Assembly (NCBI GenBank): GCA_027886185.1
Contig: WOAB01000100.1
Coordinates: forward strand, 186,001-250,000
From: Rheum nobile
Taxonomy: Eukaryota > Streptophyta > Magnoliopsida > Caryophyllales > Polygonaceae
Direction of reading: 5' to 3'
DNA length: 64,000 bases
Part shown: positions 11,541-21,785 of the stretch, piece after piece
Layout of the letters: every line of letters begins with the position of its first letter
How positions within the stretch are numbered: the stretch's first letter is position 1
Position numbers and translations under genes: made by a program
The notes under the pieces: model-generated
What the model saw: the letters and a program-made list of their open reading frames with translations, nothing else
What the model was told of the DNA's origin: nothing
Databases searched by the model: none

Positions 11541-12124
11541 TTTTTTTTATATAGGCAAACAAAAGGTACCCTTACAAACCAGAAAGTGTACCTAAATCAT
11601 CGCAACAGATGATTTTTACAAAGGATTTATAAGCTAACGGGACGCTGAATCTCGAATGTAGATAGTTTCTTTGAGCACGAAGCCGTTGTGTATGGTCTTG
11701 GTTCTTCGAAAGGAACTCAGAGATTGTACTACGGAGAACAGTAGAAGAGATGGTAGTTGAAGCCATGAAGTCAGCTGCTTTGTTTGACTCTCGATAGCAA
11801 TAATGAACCTGAAAATATTCCAAACCATATAACAGAGATCTAATTTCTATAATAATGGGATATATTTCTCATGGGATTTTTCAAATACCACGTATGGAAT
11901 TAATGACAGAAAGATTATCTCCTTCAAGGACTATTCTCGTAAAACGTTGAGAAATCGCCCTACGAAGGCTTTCAAGAGCGGCCAAAGCCTCCGCCTTAAT
12001 AGATGAGGAGCAGAGGATTTGCCTGTGATCTAAGAAGACCACCTCATCAGAATTATTACGGAATACATATCCAATATGTCTAAAACCATTGTGTTTGACT
12101 GAGGCATCAAAATTTAATTTAATA
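11541..12124 (-). pseudogene. L1-type LINE RNase H domain remnant
   Basis: Minus strand. The upstream part (12124-11881) reads IKLNFDASVKHNG, then IKAEALAALESL and VLEGDNLSVI, the plant RNase H (RVT_3) motifs with D, E and D catalytic positions. The downstream part (about 11823-11572) has YCYRESNKAADFMAS, matching the conserved H.YRE.N..AD motif. Both are in one frame, separated by two stops near 11870 and 11855. A poly(A) tail appears as the T run at 11541-11550. The 5' side is cut: the Stowaway-like MITE separates it from a short further piece at 12384-12419, after which the MULE begins. Confidence 0.8.
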
Positions 12125-12381
12125 CTCCCTCTGTCCCATATTATTAGCCCCATTTTGACCGGGTTCAAATACCGAGGCGGATTTTGTATCGTTAATATCT
12201 CTAATTACATAACCCTAAAAATTATAATTTTTTGATATTATCAAAGTACTTGTTGAGACGAATCAAATAAGATCCCACATGACTATGTTTTTTCTTATAT
12301 ATTGGAAGAAATCTTAAATTCCCTTCAATTGTCAACAGTATAAAAAAAGCAAATGGGGGTTATAAAGTGAGACTGATGGAG
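12125..12381. mobile_element. Stowaway/mariner-like MITE
   Basis: The left end is CTCCCTCTGTCCCATATTA. The right end, reverse complemented, is CTCCATCAGTCTCACTTTA. Flanking TA dinucleotides are at 12123-12124 and 12382-12383. This is the classic plant Tc1/mariner MITE terminus (CTCCCTCCGTCCC). It sits inside the L1 RNase H remnant, just upstream of its IKLNFDAS motif. Confidence 0.75.
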
Positions 12382-12419
12382 TAGGGGGGTTTTCTTCCTC
12401 TTGAAAAATGCTTTAGTCC

Positions 12420-12428
12420 CTTATTTAA
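12420..12428 (+). repeat. MULE target-site duplication, left
   Basis: CTTATTTAA, identical to 21832-21840. A 9 bp duplication is the Mutator-superfamily signature. Two further C bases also match on the left (CCCTTATTTAA in both places). Confidence 0.85.
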
Positions 12429-12473
12429 CGGCGCAAAACCGCGCAGTCGCTTTTTTTTAGCCGCGCACTTCCC

Positions 12474-12806
12474 CATGGGCGGCTCGACATGCCGCCGAGA
12501 AAACCTGAGTTCCATGGGCGGCTCTACGAGCCGCCTATGATGGGTTCAGTTTAGGGATTTTTTTTTGAAATAAATAAAAATGTGTTTTTAAAAACCGGTT
12601 CATTGAAACCGGGGTTGTGGGCGGCATTTCGTGCCGCCCACGAAACTGGGTCAGTGAACCGGGTTTTTTGGGGGGACAGGATTCATAGGCGGCACTTCCT
12701 GCCGCCCAGGGTTCATGGACGGCCCGTGGTGCCGCCCAGTGAGTATACGTTTCACTCCCAACGGTCGATGTGGGCTGCACGTAGGGCTGCCCAGTTCAGG
12801 TGTAGC
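12474..12806. repeat. Palindrome array 1 (GGGCGGC-N-GCCGCCC)
   Basis: Six interrupted palindromes of about 25 bp lie near 12474, 12514, 12617, 12685, 12715 and 12770. The best copy is GTGGGCGGCATTTCGTGCCG continuing to CCCAC. The last, GGGCTGCACGTAGGGCTGCC, is diverged. Spacing is about 30-100 bp. The array sits directly upstream of the transposase TATA box. The same palindromes occur in arrays 2 and 3 of this element. Confidence 0.85.
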
Positions 12807-12810
12807 CGGC

Positions 12811-12818
12811 TATATAAA
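12811..12818 (+). promoter_or_regulatory. TATA box of the MULE transposase gene
   Basis: TATATAAA follows the palindrome array and lies about 60 bp before the chosen ATG (12874). It is the only good TATA in this stretch. Confidence 0.6.
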
Positions 12819-12873
12819 TTAGGGATGGTGGTATTGTATTGTATCCAAATCTAGAAACTCATTTTCATAATAA

Positions 12874-15800
12874 ATGTCGTCGTCAAGCGGTTCTGGTTGG
12901 AGGGGATTGTCGGAGTCCTCTTCGAGCGCTAACACATCTGTAGATGATGAGGGTGATTTGCAGGCGCCAATTTCTCCCGAGTACTTCAAGGTATGTAATA
13001 TTGTAATTTTTACTGTATAAAATAATTAGATCTTAAATGTACTTAGTCTTTGAAACGTTAAATTGTTTTGAAATAATATTTAATTTGTTGATATTAGTTT
13101 TTAGAAATTTAATTATTAATTAGTCTCTAATGTGGTAATTTTTGTATATAAATAGGGTGATTCTAGTGATGATGGATTTATAGCTATCGACTTCTCATCC
13201 CATTTTACTACTACTGAGATATTTCCTAGTAAGGAAGGATTGAGAGATTGGGTGCAAAGGGTAGGTTTTAGTCTTTTTATGGTGATCACTACTAAATCAT
13301 CAAATCCTAAAAAGATTATACTTCACTGTGAGAGACACGGGTTACCTAGGTCCGGCAAGAAGAAGGTGGTAGTCGATGGTATAAAGGTCAGCCCGATACG
13401 AGTGAATAAAACTAGGTCAAAAAAGAAGGGTTGTCCCTTTTTGTTGCATGGTACTTTTAGGGAAGGAAATATTATTAGAGATCCTGGGTGGACCTTATCG
13501 GTTGTTAGTGGATCCCATAACCATATGCTTTCTACCACCTTGACCGGTCATGCATTTGCTACCCGACTTACGAAGGAGCAGCGTAGGAAAGTGATGATTG
13601 ATACTGCGGCGGGTGCAAAACCCAAGGTTATTTCTACACAGCTTAGGAATGAATATTCGAGTGCAACGAGTTCGAGGAATCAGGTGTACACTGTTAGGGC
13701 TAAGGAGATGTTGAAATCCCTGGGAAATCTGAATGTGACACAATGGTCATTGGGATTTTTGAATGAGAAAGGCTATTTGTTGGACACTGCTACTAAGACG
13801 AGGGAAGATGGGAAGGAGGTTTTGGCGTGCTTGTTTATTTCTCATCCAGACGCTCGACATTTGTTGTGCATGTTTCCTAATGTCGTCATTATGGATTCGA
13901 CCTACAAAACCAACAGGTAAACCTTAGTCTTTTTTGTATTATGTGTAGATAATGGTATTTTCTGCGGGTTTTAATTATTTTTTTTGTTGCATTTATAGGT
14001 ACGGTATGCCTCTGTTCCAGATTGTTGGGTTTACTTGCACCAACTACACATATTGCATTGCTCTTGTGTTCATGGAAAGGGAGACGACAAACCACTATGC
14101 ATGGGCGTTGAGACGATTGAAGTGGTTGTACGGGGAGAAAAATCCCGTATGCATCATGTCTGATCGAGAGCTAGGACTGATCGAGGCTGCCAAACTGGTG
14201 TTTCCGAAGGTTCGTCATCACTTGTGTCAGGTCCATGTAGACCGTAATGTGAAGGCATATGCTAAGACGATGAAGATTGACGAGAAGAAATTCTCGGGAA
14301 GTGTTCGTCGGGTGATGAGGTCTCACACAAAGGAGGAGTACAGAGAGCGGCTTGCTCACTTTAAGGGGATATGGAGTGAAGGCTTGGTGCGATATGTGGA
14401 GCAAACTTGGTTTAATGAGCATAAGAAGAAGCTGGTTGCGGCATGGTGTGATGATGTTCTCCATTTTGCCACAAGAACATCAAACAGGTAACTTTCATAC
14501 AAACATTTGCAATCAAATTGGGTTATAAAATTTATTTACTTAATTGTATACGAATATATTATTTTCAGGGTTGAGGGTCAGCACTCTATGCTTAAGGACA
14601 TGATTGAGACATCCGTCGGAGGGTTCGACACACTTGTGCAGCACATCGACAACATGTTTGTTGATCAGCATCGGAAGATCCGATATGAGATGACCAAGAA
14701 CTGCATTGCCTTTCCCATGGAGATAGTGAAAGGCCCTGAGTGGGTTAAGGTGTTCTTCAAGCGCATCCTTGAAAAGTGCTCTGAAAAATGCCTGAGGATG
14801 TTGTATGCCCAAGCTGTGTTAGCAAAGGAGGGGAAAATTGGGAACAAATGTGCTGATTTTTGGTGGAGGTCCACACTGGGGCTGCCTTGCCCACACACAA
14901 TTAAGGTCTACGTGGAGACGGGTTATCCGTTAGTGCCTGAAGAGGTTGATATTTTCTGGAAGCAGATCCGATGGGAAGGGGTGGATGCTAAGGATCTTGA
15001 TGTCGATTATGGTGTTTCACTGACAGCGGACAATGTCACGGTGGATGACTTCGTTGAAGAGTACTTATGTGGGATAGTTGAGGGATTTGATTTGAAGAAG
15101 ATGGCGGAAAAATGGCGTGAGTCAAAGGACCCTACATCGTGCGATATTCAAGACCCGCCACGTGGCGAGACCAAGAAGGGGAGGCCTAGGATGAATACGA
15201 GAAAGACCGGTACGAAGAGGAAAATGTGTTGGGACGAGCATGTGGATGCAAACATGAAGAAGGAGAAGCAGAAGATGAAGATGGAGGATGAGGAGCTGGG
15301 AGTGGATGAGGAGGATGAGCCTGCAGAGAAAGAGACGACCAATGTGAAATCGTCCGTTGGATCCCCGGGATCGAAAGGATGCCCTTCTAGCGGACGACCT
15401 CACAGTGGAGTTTCAACAGCAAAGGGGAGTGCCACTAAACCTGCAAAGCCGAAATCTGATTCAACCAAGTCCAAGTCGGGTTCAAACAAGCCGGTCAAGT
15501 ATCTCGGCTTCAACTGGGGGCACGAGAATATTGATCATTTCATGCTCGCCTACATTTCTGGAGTTCAAAATGTCAAAGGTGATGGTCATTGTGGGTTCCG
15601 TTCTCTTGCCGTTTTGCTGTGTCGCCAAGAAGACGAGTACATTGATGTCCGGTTAGGGCTTTCGAAGCACGTCCAGGCACATGGAGTGAACTACGTAGCG
15701 ATTCTTGCGGAGGAAGTGTTGACGTTGGAAGAATTTGTTAGGAAATTGATTTATATTCCTTCACCGTGCACGGCAAACTTCTGGTGTATAATGCCTATTA

Positions 15801-16203
15801 TTGGGTTGGCGTTTGCAACGGAACACCAAGTGGCTGTTGTTGTCTTATCATGGTTCGGACCGCACACATGTCTTCCATTGTGGGCCCCCCCGGGTGCCGA
15901 GCCTCCGACAAAGGTTTATGTGATAGCACATGTAGGCAGGAGAGACCATTACGTACCGGTACGTGGAGTCCTACTCTCTCGTATTTACTTATTCTTTCAT
16001 AATTTTTTTAGTAACTGTATTGTTTACGTGTACAGATTTGGCTTGTTAATGACCATTGTCCCATTCCACCGCCTCCAAGACAGTGGCGCATTTACAAGGA
16101 TCCAAGTGTTGATGGATGGGATAGTCATGAGCGCTTCAAGGATAGGTTCAAGAATTATGTAGAGGAGCGAGCATATCATGGGCGACCTGACATACTTACC
16201 TAG
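12874..16203 (+). CDS. MULE transposase with C-terminal OTU protease domain
   Basis: Five exons: 12874-12990, 13156-13916, 13999-14487, 14569-15958 and 16036-16203. All junctions are GT-AG and the spliced frame is open for 974 codons. The MULE transposase core shows MDSTYKTNRYGMPLF (first catalytic Asp, about residue 286), CIMSDRELGL (second Asp, about 348) and RVEGQHSM (Glu, about 458). A SWIM-type zinc motif has a Cys near 550 and GLPCPH near 563. A Lys/Glu-rich, coiled-coil-like, probably nuclear linker spans about residues 630-770. The C-terminal OTU domain has VKGDGHCGFRSLA (Asp794, Cys797) and a later DHYVP (His916), followed by PIPPPPRQW. The transposase part should cut and join the element ends; the OTU part is expected to be a deubiquitinase-like cysteine protease, target unknown. 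The start is the first ATG after the TATA box and gives a Ser-rich leader. No stops or frameshifts are seen. Confidence 0.92.
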
Positions 16204-16500
16204 GTTTTTTGGATTGTAATCGACTTTATATATGATATTGTATTTCCTTTTGTGTGAAAGTTTGATTGAGATTGATCGTATATTGTGTTTTTAATCATTT
16301 GTTTTTGAGAATTGAAAAAAATCGGGAAAATGCTATACGAGACAACAATATTACTAATCATTAACAAAAACACGTTCACGAAAACATTAAAGCGTACACT
16401 AGTTTAACATGAAACATAAAAAAAGCTATCTAATCCTCGTCCGAATCGGCCTCCCCGCCATCATCATAGCTGCCGCCCATATCATTTCATCACCACAACT
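16204..16500. other. Transposase 3' UTR and spacer
   Basis: AT-rich sequence after the transposase stop, without an ORF that looks real. Polyadenylation probably occurs within it. Confidence 0.5.
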
Positions 16501-16502
16501 CC

Positions 16503-16625
16503 GCTGTACAGCCCATGGGTGGCACTGTGTGCCGCCCATGATATTGGGCGGCACTGTGTGCCGCCCATATCATTTCATCACCACAACTCCGCTGTACAGC
16601 CCATGGGCGGCACACTGTGCCGCCT
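16503..16625. repeat. Palindrome array 2, internal
   Basis: Three copies of the element's palindrome: CATGGGTGGCACTGTGTGCC continuing to GCCCATG at 16503, TTGGGCGGCACTGTGTGCCG continuing to CCCA at about 16544, and GGGCGGCACACTGTGCCGCC at 16602. A 47 bp stretch (CCGCCCATATCATTTCATCA onward) is duplicated at about 16472 and 16560. The array lies immediately upstream of a TATA box, as arrays 1 and 3 lie upstream of the two protein genes. Confidence 0.85.
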
Positions 16626-16633
16626 AATATGCC

Positions 16634-16641
16634 TATAAATA
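16634..16641 (+). promoter_or_regulatory. TATA box of the putative hairpin RNA unit
   Basis: CCTATAAATAGG, a near-consensus plant TATA box, follows the internal palindrome array. No protein-coding gene follows on the plus strand. The next features are a spliced leader and the fold-back. Confidence 0.55.
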
Positions 16642-16851
16642 GGCCATACGGGGTCCCCTTTCTACCAAGCTTGTCTCACCCAAAGAGGCAAGCTTTCACA
16701 TCCAAGAGGAAGGGATGTGTTTGATCGCGGTAAGAAAAATAAATATATGTATTTTATTGATTATTTACGCTATTAGGTTGTAGTATTCGTTGGAATCTAA
16801 TTAAATAATATTTTATTTCAGATACAAGAATTCAATATCGTGGGTTTCGTC

Positions 16852-17415
16852 GTCTAGCATTTTCAGAACTTCAGTCCCGGAGGGAACATAGTCAACCGCC
16901 TTTTCCACCTTCACTAGTGAGCTTAAACCGAACTGTCTTGTATTCATTGTAGACTCACGTCATGTTGTGGTCATTTCTAACAGTGCGTTAAGATGGGTGT
17001 GATTGCCTTGTGGTCATTATACTCTTGACCGAGTCAAGAGTCCTAGGACGAACCTCCTTCGGCCATGTCGTGCATGCTGAGCTGCTCTTTTTTCCTCGCT
17101 GCAGCACAGAAAAACATGGGATCTTCAAATTTCGGTATTTGTAGGATTTCAAGTTTTTCTGTGATGCAGCAAGAAAAAAAGAGCAGATCAGCATGAACGA
17201 CATGGCCCAAGGAGGTTCGTCCTAGGACTCTTGACTCGGTCAAGAGGATAATGTCCACAAGGCAATCGCATCCATCTTAACGCACTGTTAGAAATGACCA
17301 CAACATGACGTGAGTCTACAATGAATACAAGACAGTTCGGTTTAAGCTCACTAGTGAAGGTGGAAAAGGCGGTTGACTGTGTTCCTCTGGGACTGAAGTT
17401 CTGAAAATGCTAGAC
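16852..17415. repeat. Long inverted repeat (hairpin 1)
   Basis: The left arm starts GTCTAGCATTTTCAGAACTT; the right arm ends with its complement at 17415. Pairing is nearly continuous over about 264 bp, with only scattered mismatches and small bulges. Such a structure gives perfect-looking dsRNA if transcribed. Confidence 0.93.
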
Positions 17416-17587
17416 GAACCTCCTTCGGCCATGGCGTACATGCTGATCTGCTCTTTTTTCCTGGCTGCAGCACAGAAAAACATGGGATCTCCATATTTCA
17501 GTATTTGTAGGATTTCAAGTTTTTCTGTGATGCAGCTAGGAGAAGGAGCATATCAGCATGAACGCCGTGGTCCTAGGAGGTTCATCC
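17413..17587. repeat. Second, shorter hairpin (copy of hairpin 1 core)
   Basis: The left arm is 17413-17481 and the right arm 17519-17587, around a 37 bp loop homologous to that of hairpin 1. Pairing shows more mismatches than hairpin 1, as expected for an older or less constrained copy, or for a miRNA-type precursor. Confidence 0.85.
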
Positions 17588-17680
17588 TGGGCTCTTGAGT
17601 GAATGTATATGTATAGTGCAAGAGTTGTGTATGTCATTTGTTCCAGTGTGTATGTATTTTTTTTTAAGTGTGTAAGCCAT

Positions 17681-17810
17681 CAGTGAATGTATATGTGTTT
17701 TTAGAATTTGTACGTGTTTTTAGTATGTGTATGTAATTTAAGCCATCGGTGAATGTATATGTGTTTTTAGAATTTGTACGTGTTTTTAGTATGTGTATGT
17801 AATTTAAGAA
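17681..17810. repeat. Two tandem copies of a ~62 bp unit
   Basis: AAGCCATC(A/G)GTGAATGTATATGTG followed by TTTTTAGAATTTGTACGTG and TAGTATGTGTATGTAATTT occurs twice head to tail between the hairpins and the PMD gene. Confidence 0.85.
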
Positions 17811-18007
17811 TATACATGTGTTTTTTAGAAATAACGCACGAAAATCCAACAAACCAATAAGCAAAGAACTAAAACTAGAAACGACGGAACAAATTAGAAA
17901 CGACGGAACAAATATCTAAATACGAAACCAATAAAGCCAAAAGTCATACTTAATTTACTGGAATTTCAATCCTCAAAAACGTACAAACACAAAAGTCAAA
18001 AGTCATA

Positions 18008-21000
18008 CTACGAACTCTCCGTCTCACTATCAGATGAGTCATCTAGATGTGGAGTGGAAGCACTAGCTAAGGACACACCCGAACCCACGCCCGGTGCCCA
18101 TACTGGAGGGACATAAGAGGTCGGCTGAGACGATGCCTGCTGAGCTGATGCACGCTCTTCCGCCATCCTAGATGATTCGGCTCTCTCAAATATAGTAGTG
18201 TCTGCACTATATACATGGGAAGGCATCTGTGAAGCCCGTACAAGCGGTGGAGCTACAGGAATGACGTCATTGAAAAGGATGTCATGCAAATGCTGAAAGT
18301 GCTCCCTACACCCTAAACAACCTCCTCCAGACATAAGCTCCTGAAGATAGGCCTGGCTCATCGCATGACGCTGCAAATGAAAACAAACATTTTAAAAACA
18401 TAGACTTTCATAAAATAATTTAAAAGAATAAAATGGGAAAAAAACATACCCTTTGCAAGTTGATAGCCGGAGGTGGTCCTCTACTGATACGAGACTGGAC
18501 TGGCGCATGCGGACTCACGTAAGGATGCGACACCTGTAGATACCAGTCCAGGTACGCGTCGTGGACATCCCAAGCCATCGTCGCAGGAGGACTCGCCAAG
18601 ATGTGGGGGCAAAGATGATGCTCATGCTGGTCCCACCTGTGCCAACGCGGGTCAAAGTGCAACTGGTATCGCCTCATCCCCTTGAAATCAGGAGGACGAA
18701 CTGCAACCAGAGGCTCAATGATATCCATCGGCCTGCTCTGTCGATAACCGAACTGGCGTGTAAGCCGATCTGGCATGTATGGCTCCTCTATACCGAGAAA
18801 ACGAATAATCCCTCGATAAGTGGAGGACCTGTGACGACCTCGAAAATCAAGACCCTCGTACGGCATCCATCGTATCTGCAATTAACAAAACACGATGGAC
18901 CATAAATTAATTCATTAAGCTATCTTACTGTAAATTAAAATTGAAAAACAATACGTACATCCTCTGGCCTATACTCGTCCAGAATTCGTCTGTAGTGTGA
19001 CTGGTCACGGGAGGACCGGAGAGGTGTCCGGCCAATGCAGTATCGTCCAGCGCGTCGGAGGTCGTCGTCCGCACCTTCCTTGAGGTTAGGGTTGCCCGGA
19101 AAGTATACAAAGTACGTCCAAATCCAAACCTGCGTACAGAGAAAGAAAACCATTAGTTATAAACAATTCAATAATGTATATTAATAATCTAAATTATAAT
19201 TTAACTATATTAAAGGACTACCTCCAAAAGACGTGCGCAGCCGGCGAACTGTGCAGCTCCGCGCCGAGAACCCTCTCCGAGGTTCCTATAAAGGAGAGCC
19301 AGAACCCCGGTACCCCAAGCAGTATGAACAACACGCTCCCAGTCCACAAAAAGAGGTAGCAGTGTGGTCTTCAGCTCGTTCGTTGACTTGTCAACGAAGA
19401 TGCTAGCCGACATGGCGTGCCATAAGAAATCGGCTGCTATATCCTCTGGGTAGGCACCCTCCTCAATCATCCGCATCACATGCCTCCCAAGCTGGAATTG
19501 CTTGACCCAACCCTTCCTAAGGTCGCGGACCATGTCAGCATCATCCTCATCATAGCTGTAGTCCGAATCTATCCCAAACAAATAGCCGAACAAAGCCTCA
19601 CACTCCGCCATCTCCTTATCATGACCGGTCCATGGTGACATCACCTCAAATCCCTCGATCGGCAGCCCTAAAATCATCAGCACGTCATGTAGAGTAGGAG
19701 CTATCTCGCCCCAAGAAAAGTGAAAGGTGTTCGTCTATGGATGCCATCTCTCAACGAATGCTGAAATGAGGTTGTGATCAACATTGTCGAACTGCAAATC
19801 AAGTAAACCTGTCAACCCCGTCTGCTGCGCAATCCAAAACCAGGAACCCTCCACAGGGACCCCTCTAGGAATACGATCCCTCCAAAATGCAAACTGCATT
19901 GGGCGTGTCTGAACCCTCAAACTCCTAACAACGTCCTCGGGTGGGTCCAACGACGTCTTCGTCCATATCAGCTCTGCAATGTGCGTATCAAAGTTCCTCA
20001 ACAAAGATACAAGCTGCTCAGCTGGCTCATGCGGAGATGGGGCCTGTGTGGCTGGCTCAGACTGAGACGGGGCATGCTGAGATGGCTCATGATGTGGAGA
20101 TGGGGTATGATGAGATGGACATGGGCCATACTGAGTCTCCTGTGTGGCTGGCTCAGGCTGAGACGGGGCCTGCTGAGATGCCTCACACGGAGATGGGACA
20201 TGCTGCTCATGTGACTCCTCCAGAGATAGCCGCTGCTGAGGTGAGTCATCAAGATGTGGGTCCTCCTGATGTGACTGCTGAGGTGGGTCCTCCATAATCA
20301 CGTCCTCAACTGAGCGGACGGGACCAACATCGTCCTCACTAGCGCCCTCACTATCGGCCTCACTATGGCCCTGCAATACACCGCCAACCCTCCTCTTGCG
20401 AGCAGATGCAGTAGTAGGGCGACTATCTCGATCGGACCGTGCGATCTTACCCAAAACTTCCTATTTTCGCATAAAAAATATAGAAAATTGTTTTCTTACA
20501 AACAAAATCAATATATTAAAATTTTCATAACAATGACATATTTAATATTACAGTATAATTATCGCAATTTACCTATACTATTTTTTATAATGATTAAATA
20601 CAATAAAATAATATATTAAATTTTATTTTCTTACAAACAAAATAATATATTAAATTTTCATTACAATGATATATTTAATATTATTTAACACTATAATTGA
20701 GTTTATTACCTATACTATTTTTTATCAGATAATGATTTAATAATCTAAAATCCAAGTATATATAAATCTACAAGTGCAGTAACAATTTAATTAAATAAAT
20801 TAGATTTAACGATTACAAATTTAAAAAACACCATACCTTTTCAGTTGGCCTCCGTTCATATTTTCGCTTTTGGCGAACGGGAATTTCACCCAAGTCTGAC
20901 ATAGCTTGATGAGCAACCGTGCACGCGACGTCAAAGGCATTCTCCGCCGCAATATCGCCCTCCTCGCCCAAAAACCCCCCAATATCGCCCTCCTCGACAT

Positions 21001-21373
21001 CGGTTATGGGCGGCACCACGAGCGGCCCAGATTCCTCCATAGTGGGCGGCACGCTGTGCAGCCCAGCCTCACCTCCCTCCTCGGCCCCCGCTTCGCCTCC
21101 TTCCTCCACCGCGTCCCTTGCTTCAGCCGCCTCCTCCGCCGCGTCGCCACCCCTCTCCCCCAGCCTCGCCTCCTCCAACGCCTCGTCGCTGCTGCCCCCC
21201 GTCAAACAGAGATTGGCCGCCGCCGCCGCCAACGTCGAATCGGCCGTCGATTCTGGTACATCGCCGCCGTCTCCGCCAAGAACTCCTGTCGCAGCCATCT
21301 GATTTTCCGTCCGTTCTTCCTCCGCCAAGAACTCCCATATGTCGTCAACCGAAAATTCGCCACCGGGATCCAT
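18008..21373 (-). pseudogene. Plant mobile domain (PMD, MAIN-like) gene, one nonsense codon
   Basis: Minus strand, five exons: 21373-20837, 20460-19222, 19129-18959, 18875-18450 and 18370-18008. All junctions are GT-AG and all are phase 0; total 912 codons. Exon 1 encodes an acidic Glu/Ala/Gly-rich leader. Exon 2 starts with a basic patch (ASARKRRVGG) and a His/Pro/Ser/Gln repeat region, then the PMD: GSWFWIAQQTGL, LISAFVERWHP, TNTFHFSWGEI, LHDVLMILGLPIEG. Exons 3-5 continue with VWIWTYFVYFPGNP, DEYRPED, IRWMPYEGLDF, FLGIEEPYMPDRLTRQFGYR and a Ser/Asp-rich tail. A TAG at 19737-19735 falls between WHP and TNTFHF, where PMD proteins have Glu (GAG to TAG). The frame is otherwise intact. Family knowledge: PMD proteins (MAIN, MAIL1) act in the nucleus in gene expression and transposon silencing, and transposon copies are common. 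Here it is the second gene of a MULE. Confidence 0.88.
20020..20260 (-). repeat. Coding tandem repeat in PMD exon 2
   Basis: A 15-30 bp unit related to GAGATGGGGC(C/A)TG(C/T)T (plus strand) repeats across this interval. It encodes EPSQHAPSQSEPATQ-like Pro/Ser/Gln/His repeats in a presumably disordered linker before the PMD. Confidence 0.75.
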
Positions 21374-21785
21374 TTTCGCTCTCGAACTCTGGAAATCGCG
21401 ATCGGAGAAGACGACCCTGGGCGGCTTTTAATAACGCCGAGAAGACGACCCTGGGCGGCAAGATGTGCCGCCCACGTTTCAATTTCAAATTCGCCCTTTG
21501 GCGGGAAGCTGTGCCGCCCACAATTTTGGGTTTACACTTGGCGGCTTACCGTGCCGCCGAGTTTTAACCCGGTTTCCAGATAACCATATTTTTAATTTTA
21601 AAATAAATAAATTAAATTACAAAACCGGGTTTTACAAAAACCTAAAAATCTGGGCGGCAATATGTACCGCCCAGGTACAATTCGGGTTCATAAAAAACCG
21701 GTTTGAATGGGCGGCATTAGATGTCGCCCATGTGCAAACCGGGTTTTAGAAGGGTATTCTGGGCGGCATGTAGAGCCGTCCAAAA
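21004..21785. repeat. Palindrome array 3, including two copies inside PMD exon 1
   Basis: Copies lie near 21004 and 21041 (both within PMD exon 1), 21418, 21451, 21500, 21537, 21650, 21709 and 21757. The best is CTGGGCGGCAAGATGTGCCG continuing to CCCA. This is the promoter side of the PMD gene and the right end of the MULE, mirroring array 1 at the left end. Confidence 0.85.

Larger units (their letters stand above)
16660..17600 (+). ncRNA. Putative fold-back (hairpin) RNA unit, spliced leader
   Basis: Downstream of the TATA box a leader has a donor GCG|GTAAGAAA at 16730 and an acceptor TTATTTCAG ending at 16821. The mature transcript would then enter a long inverted repeat. Hairpin 1 has arms 16852-17115 and 17153-17415 with a 37 bp loop that is itself partly paired (CAAAT/ATTTG). 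Hairpin 2 (17413-17587) repeats the central part of hairpin 1 with more mismatches. No long ORF is present. The layout resembles a young MIRNA or inverted-repeat siRNA locus. I do not recognise a known miRNA in the arms, and transcription is inferred from the promoter and splice signals only. Confidence 0.5.

Noticed and set aside
12474..12806. CRISPR-like array of short palindromic repeats
   Set aside because: Repeats are not identical, spacing is irregular, there are no cas genes and the context is a plant MULE. The palindromes are part of the transposon.
16409..16627. 72-codon ORF before the hairpin unit
   Set aside because: It is translated palindrome array and would overlap the TATA box region; no conservation visible.
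18561..21583. Several plus-strand ORFs across the PMD gene
   Set aside because: They are antisense shadows of PMD exons, which have clean splice sites and family motifs on the minus strand.
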